From Dyadobacter luticola (GTDB lineage Bacteria > Bacteroidota > Bacteroidia > Cytophagales > Spirosomataceae), in contig NZ_VCEJ01000002.1 of NCBI RefSeq assembly GCF_005860805.1, forward strand, positions 1,596,375-1,660,374: a stretch of DNA of 64,000 nucleotides, read 5' to 3'. Of this stretch, positions 36,090 through 44,825 are shown one piece after another. Every line of letters begins with the position of its first letter. The stretch's first letter is position 1. The notes under the pieces were generated by a model, which made no database searches, had not been told where the DNA came from, and saw only the letters and a list, made by a program, of their open reading frames with translations. A program made the position numbers and the translations under genes.

Positions 36090-36809
36090 TCACTTACCAC
36101 TCAAAACACTCCCCAGATCAATCGTCAGGATCATACCATTTACATCCTTGTCCGATGCTAAAACTTTGAGGGATAAAGGGGTTCCGGGGAGTGGGATGTC
36201 GCGGTTGCTGATTGCGCCGAGGATCATTTTTCGGGCGTCGGGGTCTGTGATGTAGGCCGTGGTGCCTCCGGCCAGGGCCATGGCACCCGCGTAGCTACCG
36301 AGTAAGATTTGTCCTCCGCGGCCTAGGCGGTTCCAGTCACCGGTGAGTCGCCGCACAGCTTGCTCCCGCAGCTGAACTACTGGCGGGATTCCGGCGATGG
36401 CGCCCAGCAGATCGCCAACGCTGCCAGATTTTGCCGTATCCGGCCCGGCTACCGGAGTTGTGGAGCGGACTGGCGGCGGGCCTGGCGGTAGTGCCGAGCC
36501 AGTGGCGCTTGTACCTGGACTGGATGCCGGGGCAGGCAGCACCGGGAATAAATTCGATCCCATCGTAGGGAGCGGGTAAGACGACAAAAGGCCGTAGAAT
36601 GTCACAGGTTCCAGCCAGAGCGGGATCATCATCTTCAAAACTTCCGGATTGAGATGCAGCTGCGTATCGAAACCCAGCTTCACACGGTCAGACAGTGAAG
36701 TCCCTCCGCCAAATAGCGGGCGACTGTTCAGCTGAAAACCGCCGCCGCTGATGCCGCCTTCACCCTGGAAATATGGGGTGGCTAAATTGTTTCTAAATTG
36801 ATTTCCCAT
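36090..36809 (-). CDS. Unknown protein with Pro/Ser-rich linker
   Basis: A 239-residue protein from ATG 36807-36809, preceded by GAGGG. The frame is open 33 codons further upstream to an ATG at 36908, so a longer form is possible. The N-terminal 75 residues are Gly/Leu-rich. A Pro/Ala/Ser/Thr linker covers about 80-130 (VLPAPASSPGTSATG). The C-terminal part has one weak hydrophobic stretch (ILLGSYAGAMALAGGTTAYI) and ends in a small beta-rich tail (VNGMILTIDLGSVLSGK). No signal peptide is evident and I recognise no family. Confidence 0.5.
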   Translation of the reverse strand: MGNQFRNNLATPYFQGEGGISGGGFQLNSRPLFGGGTSLSDRVKLGFDTQLHLNPEVLKMMIPLWLEPVTFYGLLSSYPLPTMGSNLFPVLPAPASSPGTSATGSALPPGPPPVRSTTPVAGPDTAKSGSVGDLLGAIAGIPPVVQLREQAVRRLTGDWNRLGRGGQILLGSYAGAMALAGGTTAYITDPDARKMILGAISNRDIPLPGTPLSLKVLASDKDVNGMILTIDLGSVLSGK

Positions 36810-37016
36810 ACCCTCAAAACTGGTTTGATGAATAGCTAAGTTATCCCCGGAAAACCCGAAAACGACAAAACCGGACCCGCACTTATTAAACGGCGGCCCG
36901 AATGCCATCCGCTTTTACTTATACCCTCAAACTTAAAAAGCCTTCAAACGTGGTAAAACAGCCAGTAGGAAGACTTTTATGCGTAAGTTCTTTTATTATT
37001 TTCAAAAACATTTTCC

Positions 37017-37937
37017 ATGACCGAGCCGAATTACCTGTCGATTGAGATAGGCGGAACCAAATTGCAACTCATCATTTATTCCCGATCAGGGGAGATCGTC
37101 AAACATTGGCGCATCGCGATCAACCAGGAGGAAGGCTCTGAGGGGATCCTCAAACACATTCAACAAGTTCATAGTGAGATACCTGGCGACGTCGCATTGT
37201 CGGGGGTCGGGGTGGGATTTGGCGGGCCGGTGGACATTGTTACCGGGCAGATCGGCGTTTCGCACCAGATATCGGGCTGGAAAGGGTTTGGGCTCGGCGA
37301 TTGGCTGCGGAATCTCTTTGGCGTGCCTGTAAAAATTGATAATGATGCCAATGTGGCTGCTCTCGGCGAGGCACATCATGGTGCCGGAAAGGGGCAGGAA
37401 ACGGTGTTTTACGTAACCCTCGGCAGCGGTGCAGGCGGCGGACTCGTGCAAAATGGTAAGCTGTACCACGGCCGGCAACCCGGCGAGGCGGAGATCGGAC
37501 ATTTGCGCTTGTCGCCCACCGCAACATTCGAATCGCTGTGCTCCGGCTGGGCAGTCGACCGGCAAATACGGGCAGCGGTGATGCAAAATCCGGGGAGCCA
37601 CCTGGCAACTTTATCACATGCCGCGCATGGGTTCGGTGGCGAGGCGCGGCATTTGCTACCGGCACACGCGGCGGGCTGCGAAATTGCGACGGAAATTATC
37701 GACCAGCTTGCGATGAATGTGGCTTGGGGATTGTCGCACGTGACACACCTTTTTCACCCCGACGTGCTTATCATCGGCGGCGGACTTTCGCACCTGGGTG
37801 CAACATTGCAGGAAAAAGTCAGTGAGCGGCTAGAAGGTTTTGTGATGAAAGCCTTTTTACCGGCCCCGAAAGTGGAGTTGGCATTTCTCGGCGAGATGGT
37901 CGTACCGGTCGGTGCTTTGGCTTTGATATCTAATTAG
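37017..37937 (+). CDS. ROK family sugar kinase without the usual zinc motif
   Basis: A 306-residue ROK-family protein. The ATP/phosphate-binding start (SIEIGGTKLQLIIYS), GVGFGGPVD, the catalytic Asp in IDNDANVAALGEAHHGAG, and GSGAGGGLVQNGKLYHG are intact. After GEAEIGHLRL the usual zinc ligands C-x-C-G-x2-G-C are absent; only one Cys (ESLCSGWAVD) remains. It would phosphorylate a hexose or aminosugar in the cytoplasm. There is no HTH domain, so it is a kinase rather than a ROK repressor. It stands alone, converging on the phosphatase fusion gene 4 bases away. Confidence 0.82.
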   Translation: MTEPNYLSIEIGGTKLQLIIYSRSGEIVKHWRIAINQEEGSEGILKHIQQVHSEIPGDVALSGVGVGFGGPVDIVTGQIGVSHQISGWKGFGLGDWLRNLFGVPVKIDNDANVAALGEAHHGAGKGQETVFYVTLGSGAGGGLVQNGKLYHGRQPGEAEIGHLRLSPTATFESLCSGWAVDRQIRAAVMQNPGSHLATLSHAAHGFGGEARHLLPAHAAGCEIATEIIDQLAMNVAWGLSHVTHLFHPDVLIIGGGLSHLGATLQEKVSERLEGFVMKAFLPAPKVELAFLGEMVVPVGALALISN

Positions 37938-37941
37938 TTGA

Positions 37942-39792
37942 TTATTTCTTCTGATACTTTTTGAAAATATCCAGGATCTTTGAATAGATGGCCGTGTTCT
38001 CATACACCCCGCGGAAATCGAGCGAATGCGGGCCGTATGCGAACACTGGCACCATCACCGCAGTGTGGTCGGTGGTGCTGAAATGTCCGTCCACATATCC
38101 TTTTTTGAAATCGCCATCAAGCAGGGTAAGTCCGCCGGTTTCATGGTCGGCGGTGACGATCACCAGCGTTTTTCCATCCGCATCGGCAAGCCGCATTGCT
38201 TCTCCGACGAGCTTGTCAAAATCCAGCATTTCGGTAACTACATAAGACACGACATTCGCATGTCCGCCGTAATCAATCTGCGCGCCCTCGGCCATGATGA
38301 AGCTCCCAGACTTATTCGCAGCAAGCGACTGATGTGCTTTTTTAAATGCTGAAACCAGAAAATCGCCACGGCCCTTTTGCATGGAAACCGTTTTGGCATC
38401 GTCCAGCAGAACAAATGGTGCCTTTATTTTTTCCAGATCAGCCCAGTTGTTAGAAAATGCAACACCTTTCATTTTCAACGAATCCGCTATTCTTCCTTTT
38501 TCAAAATGCGCAGTACCGCCGCCGATCATTATGTTGACGGGCGATTGCAGAAAGTCGCGGGCAATGTTGTCTTCCAGGTCCCGGTAAGGTTGGTGGGCGT
38601 AGAAGGCCGCGGGTGTCGCGTCGGTCATGCTGCCGGCTGAAATCAGGCCGGATTTGATGCCCATCAGATGCAATTTACCTGGTAAATTGGGCACTGCTAC
38701 CAGGTTACTATCCACGCCGATCGCCCGGTTCCGCGTTTTGTTACCGGTCGCCATCGCCGTCGCGCCAGCTGCCGAGTCGGTTATGTAACTATCTGACGCA
38801 TTGGTTTTTGAAAAACCAATGTTCAACATTTTGGTCAGATTTAACTGCCCGTGATTGGCCGTCACGCCGGAATAAATCTGCGCCAGACCCATCCCGTCGC
38901 CGATCAGCAAAATCACATTTTTCACTTCCGAGCGGGCATCGTTGTTCCGGTAGGTCGGCTCGTATGGTTTGTGGGTTTCGGTTGCCGTGAATTCGGCTTT
39001 CGACCGGGCGCGAAGGTATGTACCCAGCTGCTCTACATGGTCGGTATTAATGTAGTCGATACCCAGGTTCATCAGCATTTTCCAGGCATTAATCTCGTCT
39101 GGCGTGGCCCAGAACCGGATTTTTTTACCCTGACCATGCACCTGCGCAATCACATCCTGGATTGACTTTTTATCTTTTTCAATCAAAATCCCCTTACCAT
39201 TCCATTTGGTATACATCGGAAACGACTGGCTGATCAGCCCTACCCTTTTCAGCTGCGCAGCAGAATATTTGACATCGGGCCGGCCGTCGTAGAAAATAAA
39301 ATCGGGATACTTTCCAAAATCCGCAGGCGCGGGCGTGTTACCGCTCAGCACCACTTTCACAGGGCCTTTTGGCGCAAGCATGGCTTCGAATTTTTTCAGC
39401 TCACTCACCAGCGCTGGCATCGTCTGGGCAGCCGAAGTTTTGAGGTCGATCAGGAGCTGGATACCTTGGTCGGAGCCGGGGAAAACTTTGTCTTTATTTG
39501 TTGAAATAACAGAAGATAAAGGATTGAGATACAAACTGCTCAATGTGTGGTCGGGCTGCATATCGGATTGCTGGTGCGCGACAAAAAGCGTATCATTCCG
39601 CAAGATCACATCGGCCTCTATCGAACCGAAATTTTGATAATAGGCAGAATAAAATGGGATTTTCTGCTCGTAATCATTGTGGGAATGTGCCTGGGCAGTA
39701 GTATAGGAAGGTGCGGTTTGCGCATTGACCAAAAATGCACGGCCAGTCAACAATACGATAATGTAGCAGGCTTTTATTTTGAAAAACGACAT
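37942..39792 (-). CDS. Glycerophosphodiesterase-like / alkaline phosphatase fusion
   Basis: A 616-residue exported protein from ATG 39790-39792 (signal cut after VNA, residue 24). The open frame extends 46 codons upstream without signal features. Residues about 34-265 form a GDPD/PI-PLC-like barrel (AHSHNDYEQ at 35-43, GSIEADVIL, FWATPDEINAW). From about 290 an alkaline phosphatase domain runs to the end: NVILLIGDGMG (metal Asp), ITDSAAGATAMATGNKT (nucleophile Ser) and VIVTADHETGG (metal ligands). One polypeptide could thus split glycerophosphodiesters and then release phosphate in the periplasm. A CTTAACAT half-site (39862-39855) lies about 64 bases upstream. Confidence 0.88.
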   Translation of the reverse strand: MSFFKIKACYIIVLLTGRAFLVNAQTAPSYTTAQAHSHNDYEQKIPFYSAYYQNFGSIEADVILRNDTLFVAHQQSDMQPDHTLSSLYLNPLSSVISTNKDKVFPGSDQGIQLLIDLKTSAAQTMPALVSELKKFEAMLAPKGPVKVVLSGNTPAPADFGKYPDFIFYDGRPDVKYSAAQLKRVGLISQSFPMYTKWNGKGILIEKDKKSIQDVIAQVHGQGKKIRFWATPDEINAWKMLMNLGIDYINTDHVEQLGTYLRARSKAEFTATETHKPYEPTYRNNDARSEVKNVILLIGDGMGLAQIYSGVTANHGQLNLTKMLNIGFSKTNASDSYITDSAAGATAMATGNKTRNRAIGVDSNLVAVPNLPGKLHLMGIKSGLISAGSMTDATPAAFYAHQPYRDLEDNIARDFLQSPVNIMIGGGTAHFEKGRIADSLKMKGVAFSNNWADLEKIKAPFVLLDDAKTVSMQKGRGDFLVSAFKKAHQSLAANKSGSFIMAEGAQIDYGGHANVVSYVVTEMLDFDKLVGEAMRLADADGKTLVIVTADHETGGLTLLDGDFKKGYVDGHFSTTDHTAVMVPVFAYGPHSLDFRGVYENTAIYSKILDIFKKYQKK

Positions 39793-39935
39793 GTCGGAAA
39801 TCGGTGGAATGTGCGGCAAATGTAGGCCAGTAGTTCTGGCTGGCGCTTTTTTGAATGTTAAGAATTTATGATCAAAACTTAATAGGCGGATAATATTCTT
39901 GTGAATAGCTTTGCAGCGAAAATGGTACATGAAAA

Positions 39936-40217
39936 ATGAAACACGAAAAAGAAGTTACGCTTGAAACCGGAAGGACGATTAAAATAATCTTAAGTGAGGC
40001 GGTTCGTCCAAATAATCATGAAGTAATGCTGGATCTCGATGTGCTGATCCGCGACCCGAAAGATGAAGATTTTCACCCGCCCATCGAGCAGACGCATCCG
40101 AAATACTGGAAATTGAAAAGTATGGATTCGGAAAAATCGCGGCAAATGCAGATCAAATACAGCGGAATTACTGACAAGCTGATCCGTAAGGCGATCAAAG
40201 AATTCAGACAAAACTGA
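39936..40217 (+). CDS. Small hypothetical protein
   Basis: A 93-residue soluble, charged protein with no signal peptide. A beta-rich first half (EVTLETGRTIKIILSE, VMLDLDVLIRD) and a helical basic C-terminus (SEKSRQMQIKYSGITDKLIRKAIKEF) suggest a small alpha/beta fold. It is divergent from the phosphatase fusion gene with about 140 bases between starts. No family or function is recognised. Confidence 0.6.
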   Translation: MKHEKEVTLETGRTIKIILSEAVRPNNHEVMLDLDVLIRDPKDEDFHPPIEQTHPKYWKLKSMDSEKSRQMQIKYSGITDKLIRKAIKEFRQN

Positions 40218-40250
40218 GCGTAATTTTCGGATTATTTCAAAAGTTAAATC

Positions 40251-40290
40251 AAAGGCTTATAACGACTTAAACAGCTCGTAATAAGCCTTT
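40251..40290 (-). terminator. Possible terminator overlapping the 3' end of the glycosyltransferase gene
   Basis: A perfect inverted repeat AAAGGCTTAT / ATAAGCCTTT with a 20-base loop spans the stop codon at 40257. On the minus strand only a broken T stretch follows, so it is a weak candidate. Confidence 0.35.
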
Positions 40291-41429
40291 GTCATTTTCT
40301 CCCAGTTGTAATTTTCAATCGTATAAGCACGAAAGGCAGCAACATTTAACTTTTCAGATTTCGGATTAGCTAAAAGTACATTGAGCCGCTGCGCCCACGC
40401 TTCCGGATCTCCCGATGGAAGTAGATAACCGTTTTTTCCGTCACGAATGGCGTCGGGAATGCCATCGATATCCGCAGCAAAAACCGGCACGCCAGCTATC
40501 ACCGCTTCCAGGCAAACCAGTCCGAAACCTTCCATATCGCCGTCTACCTGAATGTTGGGCATGACAAACCCGCTGGCTGCGGCGAAGATTGTTTTCACCT
40601 CGGCATCGTGAAGACGTCCCAAATGTTTAACTGACTTTGAAAATTCAGGGTCAACAAGCAATGTTCGTAGGGCCGGAGTATCTGACGGAAAACCAAGGAA
40701 GAGCGTGAGCTTCTCTTTTAGATTTTTTGGTAAAAAAAACAAAAAACGCTCGGCAGCAGTCGGTTTAGAATGATAAGGTCCGATTAATAAAAATAAAAAT
40801 TCTCCTTTCAAAAGAGGCACTACACTTTTGATGAACCAGGAAAAACCCTTCCGCCTGACCGGCCTGCCCATCGCTACGAGGATGGGCTGGTTTTGATAGT
40901 CGATGCCAAATTTGGCCAAGGTATTTTGAATGTTAACGGAATTCTGATCGCGAAAATCCTTCACATCTACACCGTTATGAATGACAGTCAGCTTGTTAGG
41001 ATGAATCCCCAATGAAATAGCGCTTTCTGCGGTGGCCTGGCTTACGGCGATCAGTTTGTCGAAGTTATTGAAGCGCGGCAAGATGTGGCAGTGGTAAATG
41101 TTACTTGGAAAAACGACGTCGAGACCGTGTAATGTGGCCGTGCGTTTCAAATGTTCGTAACCTTTGTGCCTCGCGCAAAATGCCGTGATGAGTCCATCAT
41201 TAAAATGTATGACCGAGATGCGCGGATTTTCTTTGCAAATGCGGATGATGTTTTTTTTCAAACAATAAAAAAAGCGGATAATGCTGCCAGAACCGTCGTA
41301 AACCAGCCGGTGGACTTTGGCGTACCGCTCCATGCCGGTAATCAGCTCGTAGCTTTGTTTTTCCATACCGCCGATCGCCGGAGGAAATTTATGGCTGACA
41401 AAAAGGATTTCCAGCAGCGGCTCAGGCAT
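40257..41429 (-). CDS. GT4 family glycosyltransferase
   Basis: A 390-residue GT-B glycosyltransferase. The N-terminal domain starts ILFVSHKFPPAIGGMEKQSYE with the acceptor-side glycine loop. The C-terminal nucleotide-sugar domain has ILVAMGRPVRRKGFSWFIKS and the E-x7-E-like region (MEGFGLVCLEAVIAGVPVFA). It would transfer a sugar to a lipid or polysaccharide acceptor at the cytoplasmic membrane face. Its start overlaps the stop of the flippase-like gene by eight bases (ATGCCTGA), so translation is coupled. It is the last gene of a three-gene operon. Confidence 0.87.
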   Translation of the reverse strand: MPEPLLEILFVSHKFPPAIGGMEKQSYELITGMERYAKVHRLVYDGSGSIIRFFYCLKKNIIRICKENPRISVIHFNDGLITAFCARHKGYEHLKRTATLHGLDVVFPSNIYHCHILPRFNNFDKLIAVSQATAESAISLGIHPNKLTVIHNGVDVKDFRDQNSVNIQNTLAKFGIDYQNQPILVAMGRPVRRKGFSWFIKSVVPLLKGEFLFLLIGPYHSKPTAAERFLFFLPKNLKEKLTLFLGFPSDTPALRTLLVDPEFSKSVKHLGRLHDAEVKTIFAAASGFVMPNIQVDGDMEGFGLVCLEAVIAGVPVFAADIDGIPDAIRDGKNGYLLPSGDPEAWAQRLNVLLANPKSEKLNVAAFRAYTIENYNWEKMTKAYYELFKSL

Positions 41430-42411
41430 ATACTTTGTTGCTCCGGGTGAAAAAGAGATAGAAAACGCCCCCGGCCAAAATCCAGAAAATCTGCCTCGAA
41501 CGTCTCAAAACCGACACCGACAGCCAGAGTGAGGCGCTGCTGATCCCGATCAAACCAAGCATCATCCGGTTTCCAATTTCTTCTACGCCAAGCTGGCCGG
41601 GAATAAACGCACCTGCGGATTTTACCAGAATCACCCCCATATCCACCAATAGCGCGTCCATCAGAAAAATGTCGTAGCCCAGCAATTTCAGTAAAATGTA
41701 AAATTCAAAAGACCCAACAATCCAGTGCAAACAAGCTAATGAAAATGCGAAAATCATGCTTTTTATATGCTGACGCGAAAAAACATACAATTCCGCGCGT
41801 ACTTTATTGAGGCTGCCCCACAACCGTCCCCATAATGTTGGTTTATGACTAACGTCCGGATCGGGCGCATTGATCAGTTTTTTAAAGAAAATGGCTGCAA
41901 GTAAAAGAATGGTAAATGTGAACACGATCGTTCCAACTTTTGCCTGCCAGCCGAGGCCAAGATCTTTATTAAGAATAAGCCAGGTTGCCGTGATCGCCAC
42001 GAGAAATAACTGACTGGCAATCATGAGAATGCGATTGATAATGACGGATGTTTGCACAGTTTCCCTGCGAATGTCATACGATTTCAGCATGACCACTTTC
42101 AGCATATCTGCTCCGGCAAAACTGGCCGGATTGAATAGCCCTACCGTCTCGCAAATGTGGCGAATTGTGAAAAGCCGCGATTTTGAAATGTTGATTTTTT
42201 CGGTGCCCAAACAATGCCACCAGCTTAATGTACCCAGCCAGTACGCCGTAAATGTGCTGGCCAGAATGTACCCAAACCCCGCTCCTACTTTTCGTATCGC
42301 TGGCAAAACTTCGCTGAAACGCGTGGCCCGAAAGTATTGCCATAAAATCGCGATGATGCTCAGGATCAGCACAACACGAAAAATTCTGATGTATATCGGA
42401 CGAATTTTCAA
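41422..42411 (-). CDS. Lysylphosphatidylglycerol synthase/flippase-type membrane protein (AglD/UPF0104-like)
   Basis: A 329-residue polytopic membrane protein with about eight segments. It matches the transmembrane domain of the MprF/AglD family (YILASTFTAYWLGTLSWWHCL, FNPASFAGADMLKVVML, KSAGAFIPGQLGVEEIGNRMML). This domain is linked to lipid flipping or lipid-linked sugar handling; the MprF synthetase domain is missing. The start codon is TTG at 42411-42409 and overlaps the preceding TGA (TTGA), as no ATG is available nearby. Wedged between two glycosyltransferases, it probably flips or supports their glycolipid product. Confidence 0.83.
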   Translation of the reverse strand: MKIRPIYIRIFRVVLILSIIAILWQYFRATRFSEVLPAIRKVGAGFGYILASTFTAYWLGTLSWWHCLGTEKINISKSRLFTIRHICETVGLFNPASFAGADMLKVVMLKSYDIRRETVQTSVIINRILMIASQLFLVAITATWLILNKDLGLGWQAKVGTIVFTFTILLLAAIFFKKLINAPDPDVSHKPTLWGRLWGSLNKVRAELYVFSRQHIKSMIFAFSLACLHWIVGSFEFYILLKLLGYDIFLMDALLVDMGVILVKSAGAFIPGQLGVEEIGNRMMLGLIGISSASLWLSVSVLRRSRQIFWILAGGVFYLFFTRSNKVYA

Positions 42412-43580
42412 GCCTGGATAGTTGCTTCAACCGGCGATGCAAGTTCGGCCAGGTCATTAAAATAAATATTCGCCAGCTCATCCCAATCATAGGCCCGGCT
42501 GTGCTCAATCGCATTTTTGGAAAGTGAATGTCGCAGCAACCGACTTTCGATCAATTTTTTAATCCTGCCAACATACTCCGCGGCATCATTGGGTTCGCAT
42601 TTGTACCCGTTTTCACCATTGGTGATGAAATCGCGGCTGCCTCCCCCATCAGCCACCACCGGCACCAGTCCGGACGCCATCGCTTCCAGCACCACATTAC
42701 CAAAAGTCTCTGAAACAGAGGTAAATACAAATACTGTCGCCGAAGCATACAGTACCGATAATGTTTCATGATCGACCTCGCCCAGAAAAATTGCATCGGA
42801 CATCCGCTGGCGACATTCTTTTGAAGCGACGCCATCGCCTGCGATCAGGAAATTGCAGGAGACATTTTCTTCTTGTAATAAATGGTGGATTTCAATCAGC
42901 GTTTCCAGGTTTTTTTCCCAAACCAGCCTACTCGCAAAAAAGACAGTCGGCAAGTCATTTCCGGTCAACTGCCGCAAATAATCCGGATTTTTTTTCGTCG
43001 GAGAAAACAACGCACCGTCGATTCCGCGCTTCCAAATCTTCATTTTTCCAGCATCCATACCCATTTTTCCCAGCTCCGAAACCATGCTTGATGACGGCAC
43101 ATAAACCTTTTGACAACCATCATAAAAGCGGTTCTGGATGTTTTGAGCCAGTTTTTCAACCGGTGAAATTAAGAATGGCAGGTATTTGAGGTAATAGTGA
43201 ATGTAGCTGATAAAATGCGTGTGGTAGATCGTCACGACCGGGATTTCCTTGCGCGAGGCATAGTCCAGCGCAAAATGTCCCATCGGCGAAGGCGTGGCAA
43301 TGTGTATCACGTCGGGTGCAAACGCGTCGAGCCGTGCTTGAATGGTTTTGGTACCCAAAGCCGGCAGCGCAATTTTATATTTTGAGTTTAACGGAATCTG
43401 AATTGTGGGCAGATGCAAACATTCAAAACCCGCAACCTGCTCAGGGCCAGTACCGCAGATAAACAGAAATTCAAAGCGGTCATGATCAATCCTTTCGAAC
43501 AACTGAAACATTGTCCTTGAAGCCCCGTCAAAATCAGCAATCAGTATCTCCGCAAAAAAAGCAACCCTAATTTTCTCCAT
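42408..43580 (-). CDS. GT4 family glycosyltransferase, SQD2/MgtA-like
   Basis: A 390-residue GT-B enzyme. The N-terminus (RVAFFAEILIADFDGASRTMFQLF), DVIHIATPSPMGHFAL, TIYHTHFISYIHYY, and the donor site SETFGNVVLEAMASGLVPVVAD resemble the group with plant SQD2, GDP-mannose-dependent mannosyltransferase MgtA and glycolipid synthases. The acceptor is probably a membrane lipid such as diacylglycerol or ceramide, but other acceptors are possible. It is the first gene of the GT-flippase-GT operon and is divergent from the sphingomyelinase-like gene, sharing a 156-base promoter region with it. Confidence 0.87.
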   Translation of the reverse strand: MEKIRVAFFAEILIADFDGASRTMFQLFERIDHDRFEFLFICGTGPEQVAGFECLHLPTIQIPLNSKYKIALPALGTKTIQARLDAFAPDVIHIATPSPMGHFALDYASRKEIPVVTIYHTHFISYIHYYLKYLPFLISPVEKLAQNIQNRFYDGCQKVYVPSSSMVSELGKMGMDAGKMKIWKRGIDGALFSPTKKNPDYLRQLTGNDLPTVFFASRLVWEKNLETLIEIHHLLQEENVSCNFLIAGDGVASKECRQRMSDAIFLGEVDHETLSVLYASATVFVFTSVSETFGNVVLEAMASGLVPVVADGGGSRDFITNGENGYKCEPNDAAEYVGRIKKLIESRLLRHSLSKNAIEHSRAYDWDELANIYFNDLAELASPVEATIQA

Positions 43581-43657
43581 ACAAAGTCGTAAACGCGAAT
43601 GTCGGGCTAGAATGTTGTGCGGATGTTATGGGAAGGTTAATTTTTTGGTCAAAATAC

Positions 43658-43679
43658 CTTAACAATCCCTTAATGCCCT
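43658..43679 (+). promoter_or_regulatory. Candidate PhoP/PhoB-type box upstream of the phosphodiesterase
   Basis: CTTAACAATCC is followed directly by CTTAATGCCCT, an 11-base direct repeat with the TTAACA-N5-TTAA(C/T) pattern of PhoP-type boxes. TACTTTCG at 43707-43714 may be the -7 element. Confidence 0.4.
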
Positions 43680-43736
43680 GTTCCCATCCAGTTCACATAC
43701 CACCCGTACTTTCGTGAACCAGTTTAATCGACAGGG

Positions 43737-44723
43737 ATGACCATTTCTTCTGCTAAAAACCGTTCCCGAAACCGGGGTGCCTGGCTTTTCCTGATGTTGC
43801 CCCTGTTCTGGGCAGGCACAGATTCATCAGACAACAACCTGCAAAATGCCGTATCCGGCGCAACGTTCGTCACCCTCGACTCGGCCAGCTCGGGCGAATT
43901 TTCGGTGATCACGTATAATGTGGCAGGTTTACCGGAAATCATTTCCAGCGCCAAAACGCAGCGTGCACCGAGTATCACCGAGATCGGCCACAGGATCAGC
44001 CGGTTCGACATTGCGCATATCCAGGAGGATTTCAACTACAACCGCAATCTCTACAATCGCAACACCCACTCCTTCCGGACAAGAAATAAAGGCAAAGTAC
44101 CCTTCGGCGACGGCCTAAATACCTTGTCGAAATACCCGATCCGCGAAATGCGGCGTGTAAAATGGAACGACTGCACCGGTGCCGACTGCTTTACGCCGAA
44201 GGGCTTCACTTACAGCCGGTTGGAAGTAGCAAAGGATGTTTTTATCGATTTTTACAATGTTCACGCCAATGCCTACAACCACGCCTCGGCCGCAAAAGCA
44301 AGGCGCAACAACATTCTCCAATTATCCAACTACATTAAAATGCACTCTGCCGGTCAGGCAGTCATCGTCATGGGAGACCTCAACGCACACTACTGCTTCG
44401 GCCTCGACAACCTGAAAACCCTCCTCGCCGACCATCATTTCGAAGACGCCTGGATCTTCCACAAACGAAAAGGCCTGCTCCCCCAATCTTCCCAAACCAT
44501 CCCCCCTGCCGACATCCTCACCATCACCGACTCCACCGAAACAATCGACAAAATCCTCTACCGCAGCAGCAACGATCTGATTTTGAAGACGTCGGAATAT
44601 CGGCTGGAAAATGATCTGTTTAGCGATGCGGCGGGGTTGCCGCTGTCGGATCACCATCCCGTGAGTGCGCGGGTGCAGTGGGCGCTACGCAAAGTAGAAT
44701 ATCTTACTAAGCGGTTACGGTAA
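43737..44723 (+). CDS. Endonuclease/exonuclease/phosphatase (sphingomyelinase C-like) exported phosphodiesterase
   Basis: A 328-residue EEP-fold enzyme with an N-terminal hydrophobic export signal (WLFLMLPLFWAG). Key residues: Asn in VITYNVAGLP, metal-binding Glu in DIAHIQEDF, and DCFTPKGFTYSRL, like the D..KG..Y substrate loop of bacterial sphingomyelinase C. Also present are the NVHANA loop, Asp/Asn in VMGDLNAHY and the catalytic pair SDHHPV. This points to hydrolysis of a phospholipid or sphingolipid headgroup rather than DNA, though a nuclease cannot be excluded. A PhoP-like direct repeat lies 58 bases upstream, and the divergent neighbour is a glycolipid-type glycosyltransferase. Confidence 0.82.
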   Translation: MTISSAKNRSRNRGAWLFLMLPLFWAGTDSSDNNLQNAVSGATFVTLDSASSGEFSVITYNVAGLPEIISSAKTQRAPSITEIGHRISRFDIAHIQEDFNYNRNLYNRNTHSFRTRNKGKVPFGDGLNTLSKYPIREMRRVKWNDCTGADCFTPKGFTYSRLEVAKDVFIDFYNVHANAYNHASAAKARRNNILQLSNYIKMHSAGQAVIVMGDLNAHYCFGLDNLKTLLADHHFEDAWIFHKRKGLLPQSSQTIPPADILTITDSTETIDKILYRSSNDLILKTSEYRLENDLFSDAAGLPLSDHHPVSARVQWALRKVEYLTKRLR

Positions 44724-44747
44724 ATAAGTTTTGGGTTACTTTCCAGC

Positions 44748-44780
44748 ATGCCGGTACAATATGTATCCGGCATTTTATTT
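44748..44780 (+). terminator. Rho-independent terminator of the phosphodiesterase gene
   Basis: ATGCCGG pairs with CCGGCAT (extended by TACA/TGTA across a bulge) and is followed by TTTTATTT. The first ATG in this stem opens the long frame of the next gene, which argues that the next gene really starts at 44826. Confidence 0.6.
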
Positions 44781-44825
44781 ACATTTAGTATTTCAGATTA
44801 TTACTCAGCACTCAACGTTTTGTTT

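Noticed and set aside
39793..39930. N-terminal 46-codon extension of the GDPD-phosphatase fusion
   Set aside because: It would bury the signal peptide inside the protein.
44748..44825. Upstream ATG start for the T9SS protein
   Set aside because: These 26 codons overlap a terminator hairpin and precede a normal signal peptide that starts at 44826.
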